A DNA stretch of 64,000 nucleotides from Pseudomonas sp. SG20056 (GCF_031764535.1 NZ_CP134499.1:186001-250000); one strand, 5' to 3'; positions 1 through 10,903 are shown, counted from the stretch's first letter. Notes: generated from the letters alone by a model not told the origin. Numbers and translations: made by a program.

Positions 1-423
1 TTCCGTGAGGTGGGACTTTATGAAAACCAGCTATTCGACGGCGTGGGTGAGCTGTTGCAGCTGCTGCAGAACCAGCAGCGCACGCTGTATATCGCCACCA
101 GCAAACCGACGGTATTTGCCGAGCAGATCGCCCGGCACTTTGGCTTTGCCCAGCACTTCAAGGTGATTTACGGCAGCGAGCTGGACGGCACGCGCACCGA
201 CAAGGTTGAGCTGATCGCCCACCTGCTGGAAAAAGAGCAATTAGCGGCCGAGAGTACGCTGATGATCGGCGATCGCAAGCACGACCTGATCGGCGCGCGG
301 CGCAATGGCCTGGATGCAGCCGCAGTGGGCTATGGCTTTGGCAGTCTGGCCGAATTGCAGGCTGAGGCGCCGACCTATCACTTCCACAGCCTGGCCGAGT
401 TACACCAGGCGTTTGTGCGTTAG
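1..423 (+). CDS. HAD-family hydrolase, phosphoglycolate phosphatase-like (5' truncated by window)
   Basis: The reading frame is open from base 1 (FREVGLYENQ), so the true start lies upstream and the GTG at 10 is only internal. The visible 140 residues hold the C-terminal half of a HAD subfamily IA phosphatase: a cap-domain segment (FDGV...LL), motif II around IATSKP, the Lys of motif III in RTDK, and the metal-binding motif IV as MIGDRKHDLIGA. The nucleophile motif DxDGT is outside the window. The family dephosphorylates small phosphometabolites in the cytoplasm; the exact substrate cannot be told from this fragment. Confidence 0.85.
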   Translation, partial: FREVGLYENQLFDGVGELLQLLQNQQRTLYIATSKPTVFAEQIARHFGFAQHFKVIYGSELDGTRTDKVELIAHLLEKEQLAAESTLMIGDRKHDLIGARRNGLDAAAVGYGFGSLAELQAEAPTYHFHSLAELHQAFVR

Positions 424-468
424 GTGTCGTAAGCGAGTTGCCAGGAGCAGGCAACCCGCCACCGAGGA

Positions 469-699
469 TTAGCCGTTTTTCTGGTAGATGATCTTTTTGG
501 TGCCGCCGTCGCAGCTGCCGACCACCATATTGGGGTCTTGGGCGTCTTCGTTGGGCACGATTTCCAGGGTGTAGCTGGCAACGCCGGCGGCCTGGATTTT
601 CACTTCAATCTCCGCACGCAGCTCTTCGCAGGGCTTGGGTGCGGCCAGTAGGCTGGTGCTGAATAGACCAAGCAGCACGGCCAGGGTGAATTTGTTCAT
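469..699 (-). CDS. DUF1161 family small periplasmic protein
   Basis: 76 residues. A signal peptide (MNKFTLAVLLGLFSTSLLAA) is followed by a short mature domain with a CEEL motif and a second Cys in VGSCDGGTKK, a pattern I recognise as DUF1161. The frame is open well upstream of 699, but the ATG at 699 is chosen because the signal peptide begins there. The function is unknown. It sits tail-to-tail with the HAD gene and downstream of the aminopeptidase on the same strand. Confidence 0.8.
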   Translation of the reverse strand: MNKFTLAVLLGLFSTSLLAAPKPCEELRAEIEVKIQAAGVASYTLEIVPNEDAQDPNMVVGSCDGGTKKIIYQKNG

Positions 700-763
700 T
701 GCATCGTTCCTTTTGCGTGAACAGAAATTACCAATCTTGGAGTGGGGTTTAGGTACGTAAGTT

Positions 764-1816
764 CTAAGAGCCCGCAGATAAGTCGGCCAGCGCTTGTTGT
801 CGTTCGCGCTCGGGCAACTCGCCCAAGGCGGCGACGCGTCGATAGAAACGCGACCAGTCGCGCTCAGCTTGCTCGAACAGTGCGGCGAAGGCCGGCACCC
901 ATTGATCATAGAGGCCAAACGGCAACAGCTTGGCGTTGTTGATCGGCGCGTTGATCCAGTCGTCGTAACGGCCATTGCCGCCCCACTCGCGGGCGCTTAG
1001 CGCATGGTATTCGGCGCGCAGACGGGCGATTTCGGCCTGCTTGTCGGTGCGCATCTGCGTGGGCGGCAGATCACTGGCGTAGAGCTGCTGCAGGCGTGTT
1101 CGGCTGGCCAGCACCAGGGCGATAAATTGCTCGCGCTGCTGTTCGCCCTGCGGGTCGCTGGGCGGCAGCCCATGCTTGGCGCGCCATTGGCGTAGGCCCT
1201 CGCGCTCGACAAAGCTGGCGAAGGACTCGTTGAACGCGGTGTCGTTGGCCACATACAGCTGCTGGTGCGCCAGTTCGTGGAAGATCACCGCCACCAGGCG
1301 TTCATCGCTCCAGCGCAGCATAGTGTTGAGAATCGGGTCATCGAACCAGCCCAGGGTCGAATAGGCCTCGACACCGTCCAGGTAGGTATCCAGGCCCTGC
1401 TGTTTCAGCAGTGCTGCCGAACCACGCGCCCGGCCCTGGCTGTAAAAGCCACGATAGGCTACGCAACCGGCGATGGGAAAACAGTGCAGCTCGGGCGATA
1501 GGGAAAATTCCGCGGTGGCAAACACATTCCACACCACAAACGGCCGCTGGATATCGGCGTACAGGCGGTAGCTGTCATTATCGGGCAGGCTCAGCTGGGC
1601 GCTGGCGAAATCCCGCGCCTGTTGAGCACGTGCCAGGCGTTGCTTGAGTTCGGGGTCGGCCGTCGGGTTCTCCAGCAGCTCGGCAACAGGCTCGCGGGCC
1701 TGCAGCAGGTGCAGTTGCCCGCCGGCCAGGTGGCTGTAGTAGTCCAGGGTGCTGCAGCCGTTCAACAGCAGCGCAGCGGCCAGCGGAACCCAGCGCCAGA
1801 GCAGAGCGTCGAACAT
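764..1816 (-). CDS. Predicted zinc aminopeptidase lipoprotein
   Basis: 350 residues. A hydrophobic N-terminus ends in a lipobox (LLNGC, Cys21), so it is probably an outer-membrane lipoprotein. HELAH at residues 180-184 with a downstream NESFA (Glu about 197) is the zinc site of the predicted aminopeptidase family (COG4324 / PF10023). The long helical region around it fits the usual length of about 350 residues. The substrate is not known. The call rests on the zinc motif and its spacing. Confidence 0.85.
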   Translation of the reverse strand: MFDALLWRWVPLAAALLLNGCSTLDYYSHLAGGQLHLLQAREPVAELLENPTADPELKQRLARAQQARDFASAQLSLPDNDSYRLYADIQRPFVVWNVFATAEFSLSPELHCFPIAGCVAYRGFYSQGRARGSAALLKQQGLDTYLDGVEAYSTLGWFDDPILNTMLRWSDERLVAVIFHELAHQQLYVANDTAFNESFASFVEREGLRQWRAKHGLPPSDPQGEQQREQFIALVLASRTRLQQLYASDLPPTQMRTDKQAEIARLRAEYHALSAREWGGNGRYDDWINAPINNAKLLPFGLYDQWVPAFAALFEQAERDWSRFYRRVAALGELPERERQQALADLSAGS

Positions 1817-1925
1817 GGATCAGTACCCGTGAGTAAACAGGCTGTCACGCTAGCGCATCGGCGCTGCTGCCTCCAGCACGGGATCGGCGTAGGCTAACTG
1901 TCGTTGCGATTTATGGAGGTGTCCC

Positions 1926-2345
1926 ATGCGTTACCTGGCTTTGCTTGGCGGTGTGCTGGTGCTCAGCGCCTGCGCCTCTCCCGTGCCTGCGCCTGATCCG
2001 AGCCAAGCCTGGGTGGACCTGCGCAGTAATGCCGGCACCCTGCTGATGGCCAATCGACTTGATGGCCAGCGCCTCAACGATGGCCGTTACTTTCAGGTGC
2101 CTGCTGGTGCTCATGAGCTGCAGGCGCGCTTTCAGTTCGAGGTGAACGGCGGCGGTGGCCTGGATGGCGCCTATGAGCCGCGTCAGGTGACCTGCGAAAT
2201 TCGCGTGCGCTACGACAACTTCGTGGCTGGCCAGCGCTATCGATTGGAAGCCAGACCCATGCAGATGAAAGCGCAGGCCTGGCTCTACGATGCGCAGCGC
2301 AACGTGCTGGCGCGCGGTAAGGTACTGCGCTGCGGCACCTTCTAA
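1926..2345 (+). CDS. Small putative lipoprotein
   Basis: 139 residues. The signal sequence ends in LVLSAC (Cys16), a lipobox, so the mature protein should be lipid-anchored. The rest is a compact beta-rich domain with two further Cys (VTCEIR, LRCGTF) that could form a disulfide. A GGAGG-like ribosome site (tggaggtgtccc) precedes the ATG at 1926. I do not recognise a named family and assign no function. An inverted-repeat element follows immediately. Confidence 0.7.
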   Translation: MRYLALLGGVLVLSACASPVPAPDPSQAWVDLRSNAGTLLMANRLDGQRLNDGRYFQVPAGAHELQARFQFEVNGGGGLDGAYEPRQVTCEIRVRYDNFVAGQRYRLEARPMQMKAQAWLYDAQRNVLARGKVLRCGTF

Positions 2346-2485
2346 GAACCTGCCCACGATCTGCTGCGCGTTGGCCCTGCTGCGTTAAAAACAGGCTCGG
2401 AATGCTCATGTACAACAGTACACTCCGCTTCCTCGCCTGTTTTTGCCTTGCAGTGCTCTAGCTCGCTAGATCGTGAGCAGGTTCT
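2345..2485. repeat. Intergenic inverted-repeat element, copy 1
   Basis: The ends are an 18-bp inverted repeat with one mismatch (2345-2362 AGAACCTGCCCACGATCT and 2468-2485). Inside is a second stem, AAAAACAGGC at about 2387 against GCCTGTTTTT at about 2435. Internal blocks (TGCTGCGTT, AATGCTCAT, ACTCCGCTT, GCCTTGC) recur in the same order at 61192-61320. It behaves like a dispersed Pseudomonas intergenic repeat rather than a simple terminator. Confidence 0.7.
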
Positions 2486-2488
2486 GAA

Positions 2489-2920
2489 TTAGAGGCTGCT
2501 ATCGAGCACCGCTTCCAGGGTGATCTCGGCGTTCAGCACCTTGGACACCGGACAGCCATTTTTGGCGGTTTCTACGGCTTTCTCGAAGGCCGCGCGGTCG
2601 GCGCCGGGGATGCGCGCCTTGAGTGTCAGATGCACGGCGGTGATGGAAAAACCGCCGTCGGCTTTGTCCAGGGTGACTTCCGCTTGTGTGTCGATACTCT
2701 CAGCGGTCATTCCGGCTTCGCCTAGCTCCTTTGACAGTGCCATGGAAAAGCAGCCGGCGTGAGCGGCGCCAAGCAGCTCTTCCGGGTTGGTGCCCGGCTG
2801 ATCTTCGAAGCGGGTGTTGAAACCATAGGGCGCGCTTTTCAGGGCGCCGCTCTGGGTCGAGATCGTACCTTTGCCGTCCTTGATGCCACCTTGCCAGTGG
2901 GCTGATGCTGTCTTCTTCAT
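2489..2920 (-). CDS. osmC: OsmC family peroxiredoxin
   Basis: 143 residues from the ATG at 2920, which has a GGAG 7 nt upstream; the frame also extends to 2938 but that ATG lacks a comparable site. The two catalytic cysteines of the OsmC/Ohr fold are visible in AHAGCFSMALS and NGCPVSKVL. The N-terminal HWQGGIKDGKGTIST stretch is typical of OsmC proper rather than Ohr. The family reduces organic hydroperoxides in the cytoplasm using these cysteines and is commonly stress-induced. Confidence 0.9.
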   Translation of the reverse strand: MKKTASAHWQGGIKDGKGTISTQSGALKSAPYGFNTRFEDQPGTNPEELLGAAHAGCFSMALSKELGEAGMTAESIDTQAEVTLDKADGGFSITAVHLTLKARIPGADRAAFEKAVETAKNGCPVSKVLNAEITLEAVLDSSL

Positions 2921-3001
2921 CCGAGTTCTCCAGTGCATGGGTTACCAGGTTGAGAGCAGGCTGAGGTGGCACAAGTTCGGAAAATAAGTCCCGCCAGTCG
3001 G

Positions 3002-3997
<996 letters not shown>

Positions 3998-4149
3998 CGG
4001 GCCGCCTGTGGTTTATCCGTGTGTTGGGGCGCCACAAAGCGCCAATACCTGAGTTAGATAGTGGGGCTTGTTCTGCGGATTCCAAGGGGCACGGCGCGTC
4101 GGGCGGGAAGACCCGCGGCCATGTTCAGGCATGACCGCAGCGTTTGGGC

Positions 4150-4365
4150 TCAGCTATCGCTCAGGCGGAAGCCGATCTTCAAAGTGACCTGATAGTGGCC
4201 GACCTTACCATTTACGATATGCCCGCGGGTTTCCACCACCTCGAACCAGTCCATATTGCGTACCGACTTGGCACATTCGGCCAGGGCATTTTCGATGGCG
4301 TCCTCGATGCTGACTTTCGAGGAACCGACGATTTCGATTTTCTTGTAGGTGTGATGATCGGACAT
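4150..4365 (-). CDS. Dodecin, flavin-binding protein
   Basis: 71 residues (MSDHHTYKKIEIVGSS to KIGFRLSDS), the full length of bacterial dodecins. The order strand (TYKKIEIVGSS), helix (SIEDAIENALAECAKSV), then two strands with NMDWFEVVETRG and HYQVTLKIGF matches the family, and the Trp is the residue that stacks on flavin. Dodecamers store FMN or riboflavin in the cytoplasm. The open frame runs much further upstream, but only this part is dodecin and the ATG at 4365 fits. Confidence 0.92.
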   Translation of the reverse strand: MSDHHTYKKIEIVGSSKVSIEDAIENALAECAKSVRNMDWFEVVETRGHIVNGKVGHYQVTLKIGFRLSDS

Positions 4366-4432
4366 GGGGCGTTCTCCACTGGTTGATGATTCAACGCTAG
4401 TTGAGTCGCCGCAGTTCTGCCTGACTGCCGAT

Positions 4433-5320
4433 TCAGCCTTGCAACTCGTGACGTAGCCAGGTGGCCAACAGCTGCGCGCGTTTATCCAGGCGTCGCGCCG
4501 GCACCCACAGGGCCAGGCGTGCCGAGGTTTCGACAAAGCCCCAGGGCGCGACCAGGCGACCAGCGGCCAGGTCGTCGGCCACCAGTTGCTGCGGCGCGAT
4601 GGCCACGCCCAGGCCGGCTGCGGCGGCTTCCAGCAGGTAATACAGATGTTCAAAGCCCTGGCCGAGCTTTAGCGCGCTGGCATCCAGCCCGTTGCTGGCG
4701 GCCCAGCTGGGCCATGCTTGTGGGCGCGAGCTGGTGTGCAGCAAGGGTTCGCCGAGCAGCGCTGCGGCGGGAGCCTGATGCAATGCGGCGAACTGCGCAT
4801 AACGCGGGCTGAGCACCGGGCCGATGCGCTCGGCGGCCAGCTCGAACACCTGCATATCCGCCGGCCACGGCGGTTCGGCGAACCACAGCGTGGCATCCAC
4901 ACCACTGCGTCGTGGGTCCAGTTCACCTTCGCTGGCGGACAGTTGCAGGCGTAGTTCCGGCAGCTCGCGGTTGAGCCGGTCCAGGCGCGGGATAAACCAG
5001 CGCGCCAGCAGGCTGCCCGGGCAGGCCAGGACAAATGGCGCATCGGCCTGACCCTGCTGCAGCTCGGCGCAGGTGCTGCGCAGACGGTTGAACAGTTCGG
5101 CGCTGACATCGCGCAGGCGAATGCCGGCATCTGTGAGTTTAAGGCCGCGACCCTCCTTGCTGAACAGCGCTACACCCAGGTGCTCTTCCAGGCTGCGCAC
5201 CTGGCGGCTGACCGCGCCATGAGTGACATGCAGTTCGTTGGCCGCCTGGCTGACGCTGTTCAAGCGGGCGGCTGCTTCGAAGGCGCGCAAGGCGTTAAGC
5301 GGTGGAAGGTCGTGGCTCAT
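4433..5320 (-). CDS. trpI: LysR-type activator of trpBA
   Basis: 295 residues. The N-terminal winged helix-turn-helix ([20 protein letters not shown], residues about 22-41) is followed by an effector-binding domain of normal length. It is divergent from trpB with a 135-bp spacer, the classic Pseudomonas trpI-trpBA arrangement in which TrpI responds to indoleglycerol phosphate and activates trpBA. The identification rests on this position as much as on sequence. Confidence 0.92.
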   Translation of the reverse strand: MSHDLPPLNALRAFEAAARLNSVSQAANELHVTHGAVSRQVRSLEEHLGVALFSKEGRGLKLTDAGIRLRDVSAELFNRLRSTCAELQQGQADAPFVLACPGSLLARWFIPRLDRLNRELPELRLQLSASEGELDPRRSGVDATLWFAEPPWPADMQVFELAAERIGPVLSPRYAQFAALHQAPAAALLGEPLLHTSSRPQAWPSWAASNGLDASALKLGQGFEHLYYLLEAAAAGLGVAIAPQQLVADDLAAGRLVAPWGFVETSARLALWVPARRLDKRAQLLATWLRHELQG

Positions 5321-5455
5321 ATGTGAGTTTTCCTGACAGGTTGTGGCGATCTTATCGCTTTTGCCGCGCGCGCCACAGCTTTATCCTGTGCCCATTGCCG
5401 TAGAAGCGGGCATCACTGTCCGCCAAACGCACCCGAATTTTCTGAGGAGAACGCC
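5321..5455. promoter_or_regulatory. trpI-trpB divergent intergenic region
   Basis: This 135-bp spacer must hold both promoters and the TrpI operator expected from the known Pseudomonas system. I could not identify a clear operator or promoter boxes by eye. A strong ribosome site (gaggag) lies 8 nt before the trpB ATG. Confidence 0.5.
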
Positions 5456-6670
5456 ATGACTTCCTTCCGCGCTGGCCCTGACGCCAACGGCCTGTTCGGC
5501 TCGTTCGGCGGCCAATATGTTGCCGAAACCCTGATGCCGCTGATCCACGACCTGGCAGAAGAGTACGAAAAGGCCAAGCTCGACCCCGAGTTCCAGAAGG
5601 AACTGGCCTACTTCCAGCGTGATTTCGTCGGCCGTCCGAGCCCGCTGTATTTCGCCGAGCGCCTGACCGAGATGTGCGGTGGCGCGAAGATCTACTTCAA
5701 GCGTGAAGAGCTCAATCACACCGGCGCGCACAAGATCAACAACTGCATCGGCCAGGCCCTGCTGGCCAAGCGCATGGGCAAGAAACGCATCATCGCTGAG
5801 ACCGGCGCCGGCATGCACGGCGTGGCCACCGCCACCGTGGCGGCGCGTTTCGGCATGGAATGCGTGATCTTTATGGGCACCACCGACATCGATCGCCAGC
5901 AGGCCAACGTGTTCCGCATGAAGCTGCTGGGCGCCACCGTAATTCCGGTCGTCGCCGGCACCGGCACGCTCAAGGATGCGATGAACGAAGCGCTGCGCGA
6001 CTGGGTGACCAACGTGCACAACACCTTCTACATGATCGGCACCGTGGCCGGCCCGCACCCGTACCCGGCGATGGTGCGCGACTTCCAGGCGGTGATCGGC
6101 AAGGAAACCCGCGAGCAGATCCTCGCCCAGGAAGGCCGTCTGCCCGACAGCCTGGTGGCCTGCATCGGTGGCGGCTCCAACGCCATCGGCCTGTTCCACC
6201 CGTTCCTCGACGATAAAGATGTACAGATCGTCGGCGTCGAAGCGGCCGGTTACGGCATCGAAACCGGCAAGCACGCCGCCAGCCTGAATGGCGGCGTACC
6301 GGGCGTGCTGCACGGCAACCGCACCTTCCTGCTGCAGAACGACGATGGCCAGATCATCGACGCCCACTCGATTTCTGCCGGCCTGGACTACCCCGGCATC
6401 GGCCCGGAACACGCCTGGTTGCACGACGTTGGCCGGGTTGAATACACCTCGGTGACCGACGACGAAGCCCTGGCTGCGTTCCATACCTGCTGCCGCCAGG
6501 AGGGCATCATCCCGGCCCTGGAAAGTGCCCATGCCCTGGCCGAAGCCTTCAAACGCGCGCCCACTCTGCCCAAGGAGCACCTGATGGTGATTAACCTGTC
6601 CGGGCGTGGCGACAAGGACATGCAGACCGTTATGCACCACATGGAAAACACTGTGCAGGAGAACCACTGA
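5456..6670 (+). CDS. trpB: Tryptophan synthase beta subunit
   Basis: 404 residues, normal length. The PLP lysine is in [10 protein letters not shown], the phosphate loop is [10 protein letters not shown], and the early [13 protein letters not shown] is typical. The enzyme condenses indole with L-serine to give tryptophan, in an alpha2-beta2 complex with TrpA. The stop codon overlaps the trpA ATG by one base, so the two are translationally coupled. A long open frame on the opposite strand is a GC-rich shadow. Confidence 0.98.
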   Translation: MTSFRAGPDANGLFGSFGGQYVAETLMPLIHDLAEEYEKAKLDPEFQKELAYFQRDFVGRPSPLYFAERLTEMCGGAKIYFKREELNHTGAHKINNCIGQALLAKRMGKKRIIAETGAGMHGVATATVAARFGMECVIFMGTTDIDRQQANVFRMKLLGATVIPVVAGTGTLKDAMNEALRDWVTNVHNTFYMIGTVAGPHPYPAMVRDFQAVIGKETREQILAQEGRLPDSLVACIGGGSNAIGLFHPFLDDKDVQIVGVEAAGYGIETGKHAASLNGGVPGVLHGNRTFLLQNDDGQIIDAHSISAGLDYPGIGPEHAWLHDVGRVEYTSVTDDEALAAFHTCCRQEGIIPALESAHALAEAFKRAPTLPKEHLMVINLSGRGDKDMQTVMHHMENTVQENH

Positions 6671-7479
6671 TGAGCCGCCTGCAAACCCGCTTTGCCGAGC
6701 TGAAACAGCAGAACCGCGCCGCCCTGGTGACTTTCGTCACCGCCGGCGACCCGAACTACGACGCCTCCCTGGCGATCCTCAAGGGCCTGCCTGCCGCTGG
6801 CGCTGATGTGATCGAGCTCGGCATGCCGTTTACCGATCCGATGGCCGATGGCCCGGCGATCCAACTGGCGAATATCCGCGCGCTGGAAGGCGGTCAGGAC
6901 CTGGCGAAAACCCTGCAGATGGTTCGCGCGTTCCGCGAAGGCGAGCAGGTGACGCCGCTGGTGCTGATGGGCTACTTCAACCCGATCCACAAGTACGGCG
7001 TTGAACGCTTTATTGCCGAGGCCAAAGAAGCCGGTGTCGATGGCCTGATCGTCGTCGATCTGCCGCCCGAGCATAACGCTGACCTGTGTGATCCTGCTCA
7101 GGCGGCGGGGCTGGACTTCATCCGCCTGACCACCCCGACCACCGACGACAAACGCCTGCCCAAGGTGCTCAACGGCAGCTCCGGCTTCGTCTACTACGTC
7201 TCGGTTGCCGGTGTGACCGGTGCCGGTTCGGCCACCCTGGATCACGTCGAGCAGGCCGTCACCCGTCTGCGTCGTCACACTGACCTGCCGCTGTGCATCG
7301 GTTTCGGCATCCGCACTCCGGAACATGCGGCGACCATCGCGCGTCTGGCCGAAGGCGTGGTGGTTGGCTCGGCGCTGATTGACCAGATCGCCAACGCCAG
7401 CAGCCACGAGCAGGCCGTAGACGGTGTGCTGAGCCTATGTGCGGCGTTGGCTGAGGGCGTGCGCGGCGCGCGCGCCTGA
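6670..7479 (+). CDS. trpA: Tryptophan synthase alpha subunit
   Basis: 269 residues. It carries the catalytic Glu and Asp in [16 protein letters not shown] and the phosphate-binding [10 protein letters not shown] and GVVVGSALI loops of the TIM barrel. It cleaves indoleglycerol phosphate to indole, which is channelled to TrpB. The ATG overlaps the trpB stop (TGATG). The gene ends before a short hairpin and repeat region. Confidence 0.98.
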   Translation: MSRLQTRFAELKQQNRAALVTFVTAGDPNYDASLAILKGLPAAGADVIELGMPFTDPMADGPAIQLANIRALEGGQDLAKTLQMVRAFREGEQVTPLVLMGYFNPIHKYGVERFIAEAKEAGVDGLIVVDLPPEHNADLCDPAQAAGLDFIRLTTPTTDDKRLPKVLNGSSGFVYYVSVAGVTGAGSATLDHVEQAVTRLRRHTDLPLCIGFGIRTPEHAATIARLAEGVVVGSALIDQIANASSHEQAVDGVLSLCAALAEGVRGARA

Positions 7480-7517
7480 GTCCTGGGGTGGGCGGAGTTC
7501 CTAGCGGACACTCCACC

Positions 7518-7564
7518 CATCCACCGCTGCATCGGTGGATGAAAAAGCGTTATCCACCCTACGC
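7518..7564. repeat. Short palindromic repeats after trpA
   Basis: CATCCACCG and CGGTGGATG (7518-7541) form a 9-bp stem. It overlaps a second unit, GGTGGATGAAAAAGCGTTAT continuing to 7564, whose reverse complement matches 27584-27613 (GTAGGGTGGATRACGCT then CATCCACC). This is probably a small dispersed Pseudomonas repeat that may also act as the trpBA terminator. Confidence 0.5.
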
Positions 7565-7659
7565 GTTACACGCCCCGATCCACCCTACATGACCGAGAAA
7601 CTTGCGAGTGGGCCGCTGCCTGGCGTCCAATAGCCCACCCCTTGCCCTAGAGTCTCGCC

Positions 7660-8292
7660 ATGTCACGTCCGCCCATCGCTCGCAAACCTCGCGCCAGTAG
7701 CCAGAGCCGCATCGCCGGCATTCTGGCCGCTGCCCGTGAGTTGCTGGCCGAGCATGGTGTGGCCAGCCTGTCGATCTACAGCGTGGCTGAGCGCGCGCAG
7801 ATTCCGCCGTCCTCGGTGTACCACTTCTTCGCCAGTGTGCCCGCCTTACTGGAAGGGCTGACGGCAGACATTCACAGCGCGTTTCGCGCCTGCCTGCAGG
7901 AGCCGATTGAACATGCGCAACTGCGCGACTGGCGTGACCTGTCGCGTTTAGTGGAGCAGCGCATGCTGGCGATCTATGCCGCCGATGCCGCCGCGCGCCA
8001 GTTGATTTTGGCGCAGCACGGCCTGGCCGAAGTCACCCAGGCGGACCGTCAGCACGATATCGAGCTGGGCCAGTTGATGCAGCAGTTGTTCGATCACCAC
8101 TTCCCGTTGCCGCAGCTGCCGGAGGATGTCGATGTGTTCGCCCTGGCCATGGAGCTGGGCGACCGCGTCTATGCCCGCTCGGTGCAACTGCACGGCGCAA
8201 TCACCCCGCGCATGGCCGAGGAAGGCATGCGGGTGTTCGATGCCTATCTCAGTCTCTATCTGCCACCCCATCTACCAAAAAGGGCGCTATAA
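7660..8292 (+). CDS. TetR family transcriptional regulator
   Basis: 210 residues. The N-terminal helix-turn-helix (ILAAARELLAEHGVASLSIY, then QIPPSSVYHFFASVPALLEGL) occupies about residues 20-70, followed by a helical ligand domain. It stands alone, so its target is not evident. Its stop codon lies inside the hairpin of the terminator shared with argA. Confidence 0.88.
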   Translation: MSRPPIARKPRASSQSRIAGILAAARELLAEHGVASLSIYSVAERAQIPPSSVYHFFASVPALLEGLTADIHSAFRACLQEPIEHAQLRDWRDLSRLVEQRMLAIYAADAAARQLILAQHGLAEVTQADRQHDIELGQLMQQLFDHHFPLPQLPEDVDVFALAMELGDRVYARSVQLHGAITPRMAEEGMRVFDAYLSLYLPPHLPKRAL

Positions 8293-8302
8293 GCGCCCTT
8301 TT
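8277..8302. terminator. Bidirectional rho-independent terminator
   Basis: AAAAAGGGCGC, loop TATAA, GCGCCCTTTT. The A-run on the left and T-run on the right let it serve both the TetR gene (+) and argA (-). It overlaps the TetR stop codon. Confidence 0.85.
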
Positions 8303-8322
8303 CAATTTCCACCACCGCTCGT

Positions 8323-9621
8323 TCAGAGCGCCTTTTCAAATACCTGCGAGTTGCGCTGGTAGTTGTACAGCGAGGCGCGCGCAGCTGGCAGGCGGTCGAC
8401 ACTGCTGGGCATAAAGCCGCGTTCGCGGAACCAGTGGGCCGTGCGCGTGGTAAGTACGAAGAGGGTCTTCAGACCCTGGGCGCGGGCGCGTTCCTCGATG
8501 CGTTCGAGCAGCTCGTCACCGCGGCCACCGTGACGGTAGGCCGGGTTGACCGCCAGGCAGGCCAGTTCACCGAAATCCGAGTCGGCAATCTGGTACAGCG
8601 CGGCGCAGGCGATGATCAGCCCTTCACGTTCGACAATGCTGAACTGCTCGATCTCGCGCTCCAGCACCTCGCGCGAGCGGCGCACCAGAATGCCCTGGTC
8701 TTCCAGCGGGGTGATCAGTTCCATCAGCCCGCCAACATCCTCGATGGTCGCTTCGCGCAGCGATTCGAACTGCTCCTGGGCCACTAGGGTGCCGTTGCCG
8801 GTGCGAGTAAACAGCTCGCTAAGCAGCGCACCGTCTTCGGCATAACTGACGATATGGCTGCGGCGTACCCCGGCCTTGCAGGCCTCGGCGGCGGCATCCA
8901 GCAGTTCAGCTTGGTAGCTGCTGCCCAGGCGCAGCAAGTGCGCGGGCACCTGCTGCGGGCGCAGTTCACGCACCAGTTTGCCGGCTTCGTCGAGCAGGCC
9001 GCACTCGGCGCCGAACAGCAGCAGCTTGTCGGCGTCCAGGTCGATGGCGGCGCGGGTGGCGACGTCTTCGCAGGCGAGGTTGAAGATCTCACCGGTCGGT
9101 GAGTAACCCAGTGGCGACAGCAGCACGATGCTGCGCTCATCCAGCTGGCGATTGATGCCTTTGCGGTCGATGCGCCGCACTTCGCCGGTGTGGTGATAGT
9201 CGACGCCATCGACCACGCCAATCGGCCGCGCAGTGACGAAGTTGCCGCTGGTGATGCGCAGGCGTGAGCCCTGCATCGGCGAGCGCGCCATGTCCATCGA
9301 CAGGCGTGCTTCGATGGCGATGCGCAGCTGGCCGACGGCATCGATCACGCATTCCAGGGTCGGGCTGTCGGTGATCCGCAGGTCACGGTGAAAGCGTGGA
9401 GTCAGGCCGTTGTTGGCCAGGCGCGCCTCGATCTGTGGGCGCGAGCCATGCACCAGCACCAGGCGTACGCCGAGGCTGTGCAGCAGCACCAGGTCGTGAA
9501 CGATATTGCCGAAATTCGGGTGGGCAACGCCCTCGCCCGGCAGCATTACCACAAAGGTGCAGTCGCGGTGGGCATTGATATAGGGCGAAGCGTGGCGGAG
9601 CCAGTTGACGTGGTCGTGCAT
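8323..9621 (-). CDS. argA: N-acetylglutamate synthase
   Basis: 432 residues, the usual length of the classical ArgA. The N-terminal amino-acid-kinase-like domain (LVLVHGSRPQIEARL) is followed by a C-terminal GNAT acetyltransferase domain (ACLAVNPAYRHGGRGDELLERIEERA; LFVLTTRTAHWFRERGF). It makes N-acetylglutamate from glutamate and acetyl-CoA, the first step of arginine synthesis. argE follows upstream on the same strand. Confidence 0.96.
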   Translation of the reverse strand: MHDHVNWLRHASPYINAHRDCTFVVMLPGEGVAHPNFGNIVHDLVLLHSLGVRLVLVHGSRPQIEARLANNGLTPRFHRDLRITDSPTLECVIDAVGQLRIAIEARLSMDMARSPMQGSRLRITSGNFVTARPIGVVDGVDYHHTGEVRRIDRKGINRQLDERSIVLLSPLGYSPTGEIFNLACEDVATRAAIDLDADKLLLFGAECGLLDEAGKLVRELRPQQVPAHLLRLGSSYQAELLDAAAEACKAGVRRSHIVSYAEDGALLSELFTRTGNGTLVAQEQFESLREATIEDVGGLMELITPLEDQGILVRRSREVLEREIEQFSIVEREGLIIACAALYQIADSDFGELACLAVNPAYRHGGRGDELLERIEERARAQGLKTLFVLTTRTAHWFRERGFMPSSVDRLPAARASLYNYQRNSQVFEKAL

Positions 9622-9724
9622 TGCTTGAAGAACCTGTGTCGAATACGGAGCGCATGGGAAGGGCGCAAGGTCGCGCCAGGCGGCAGCCGAGAGCAGCGGT
9701 TTTATCGTCGCAGTTGGGGCAGCT

Positions 9725-10903
9725 TCACGCGTTCTCTCCTCCGGATGACTCAGGTTGTTTGGCTTGTAGGCAGTAATGTTCGATCAGCTGTTGCAGCAGA
9801 CGCACAGTAGGCTGCAAACGTGACATTTCCAGGTACTCGCCAGGCTGGTGGGCGCAGTCGATATCGCCAGGTCCGAGTACCAGGGTTTCGCAGCCAAGCT
9901 GCTGAAGATAAGGCGCTTCGGTGGCAAATGCTACCGCTGTGGCGCTGTGTCCGGTCAGACGCTCGGCAATGCGCACCAGTTCACTGGCGGCGTCTTGCTC
10001 GAAGGGCGGCACGCTGGGGAACAGTGGGGCGAAGTCAATCTTCACCTGATGCTGTTCGGCCAGCGGCTGCAGCTTCTGGCGAATGGCCGCGCGCAGGGCT
10101 TCCGGCTGCATGCCCGGCAACGGGCGCAGGTCGAACTCCAGTGAGCACTGGCCGCAGATACGGTTGGGGTTGTCACCGCCGTGGATGCAGCCGAAGTTCA
10201 GGGTCGGCGTGGGCACGCTGAATTGTGGGTTGTGGTACTCGCGCTGCCATTGCGCGCGCAGGCCACGTAGCTCAAGCATCACGTCCTGCATGGCTTCCAG
10301 GGCGCTGTGGCCGAGGCTCGGGTCGGAGCTGTGGCCACTTTGCCCGAGAATATCGATGCGCTCCATCATGATGCCCTTGTGCAGGCGGATGGGCTTGAGG
10401 CCGGTCGGCTCGCCGATCACCGCCGCGCGGCCCAGTGGCTGTCCGGCTTGCGCCAGGGCGCGGGCGCCGGACATCGAGCTTTCTTCATCGCAGGTGGCGA
10501 GAATTAGCAGCGGCTGCTGGAAACGCTGCGTCAGCAAGGGTTGCACCGCTTCGATGATCAGGGCGAAAAATCCCTTCATGTCGCAACTGCCGAGGCCCAC
10601 CCAGCGGCCATCGACTTCGCTGAGCTTGAGCGGATCGGTCTGCCACAGCGCGGCGTCGAACGGCACGGTGTCACTGTGTCCGGCCAGCACCAGACCGCCG
10701 GGGCCACTGCCATAGCTGGCCAGCAGGTTGAATTTGCCTGGGGCGACTTGCTGCACGTCGCAGGCGAAACCGAGGTCGCCGAGCCAGCTAGACAGCAGTT
10801 CGATCACCGCGCGGTTGGACTGATCCCAATGCGCCTGGGTGCAGCTCACCGACGGGGCAGCAATCAGGGCAGCAAACTGGTCTTTGAGGGAAGGCAGGGG
10901 CAT
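9725..10903 (-). CDS. argE: Acetylornithine deacetylase
   Basis: 392 residues, M20 metallohydrolase family. Metal ligands are seen in LAGHSDTVPF, GSCDMKGFFALIIEA and ATCDEESSMSGA, with a final His in CAHQPGEYLE. ArgE removes the acetyl group from N-acetylornithine to give ornithine in the cytoplasm. It lies about 100 bp upstream of argA on the same strand, which supports the arginine assignment over other M20 enzymes. Confidence 0.93.
   Translation of the reverse strand: MPLPSLKDQFAALIAAPSVSCTQAHWDQSNRAVIELLSSWLGDLGFACDVQQVAPGKFNLLASYGSGPGGLVLAGHSDTVPFDAALWQTDPLKLSEVDGRWVGLGSCDMKGFFALIIEAVQPLLTQRFQQPLLILATCDEESSMSGARALAQAGQPLGRAAVIGEPTGLKPIRLHKGIMMERIDILGQSGHSSDPSLGHSALEAMQDVMLELRGLRAQWQREYHNPQFSVPTPTLNFGCIHGGDNPNRICGQCSLEFDLRPLPGMQPEALRAAIRQKLQPLAEQHQVKIDFAPLFPSVPPFEQDAASELVRIAERLTGHSATAVAFATEAPYLQQLGCETLVLGPGDIDCAHQPGEYLEMSRLQPTVRLLQQLIEHYCLQAKQPESSGGENA

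Noticed and set aside
5381..6667. 428-residue open frame opposite trpB
   Set aside because: Antisense to a clear trpB; long shadow frames are usual in GC-rich DNA and its translation shows no domain.
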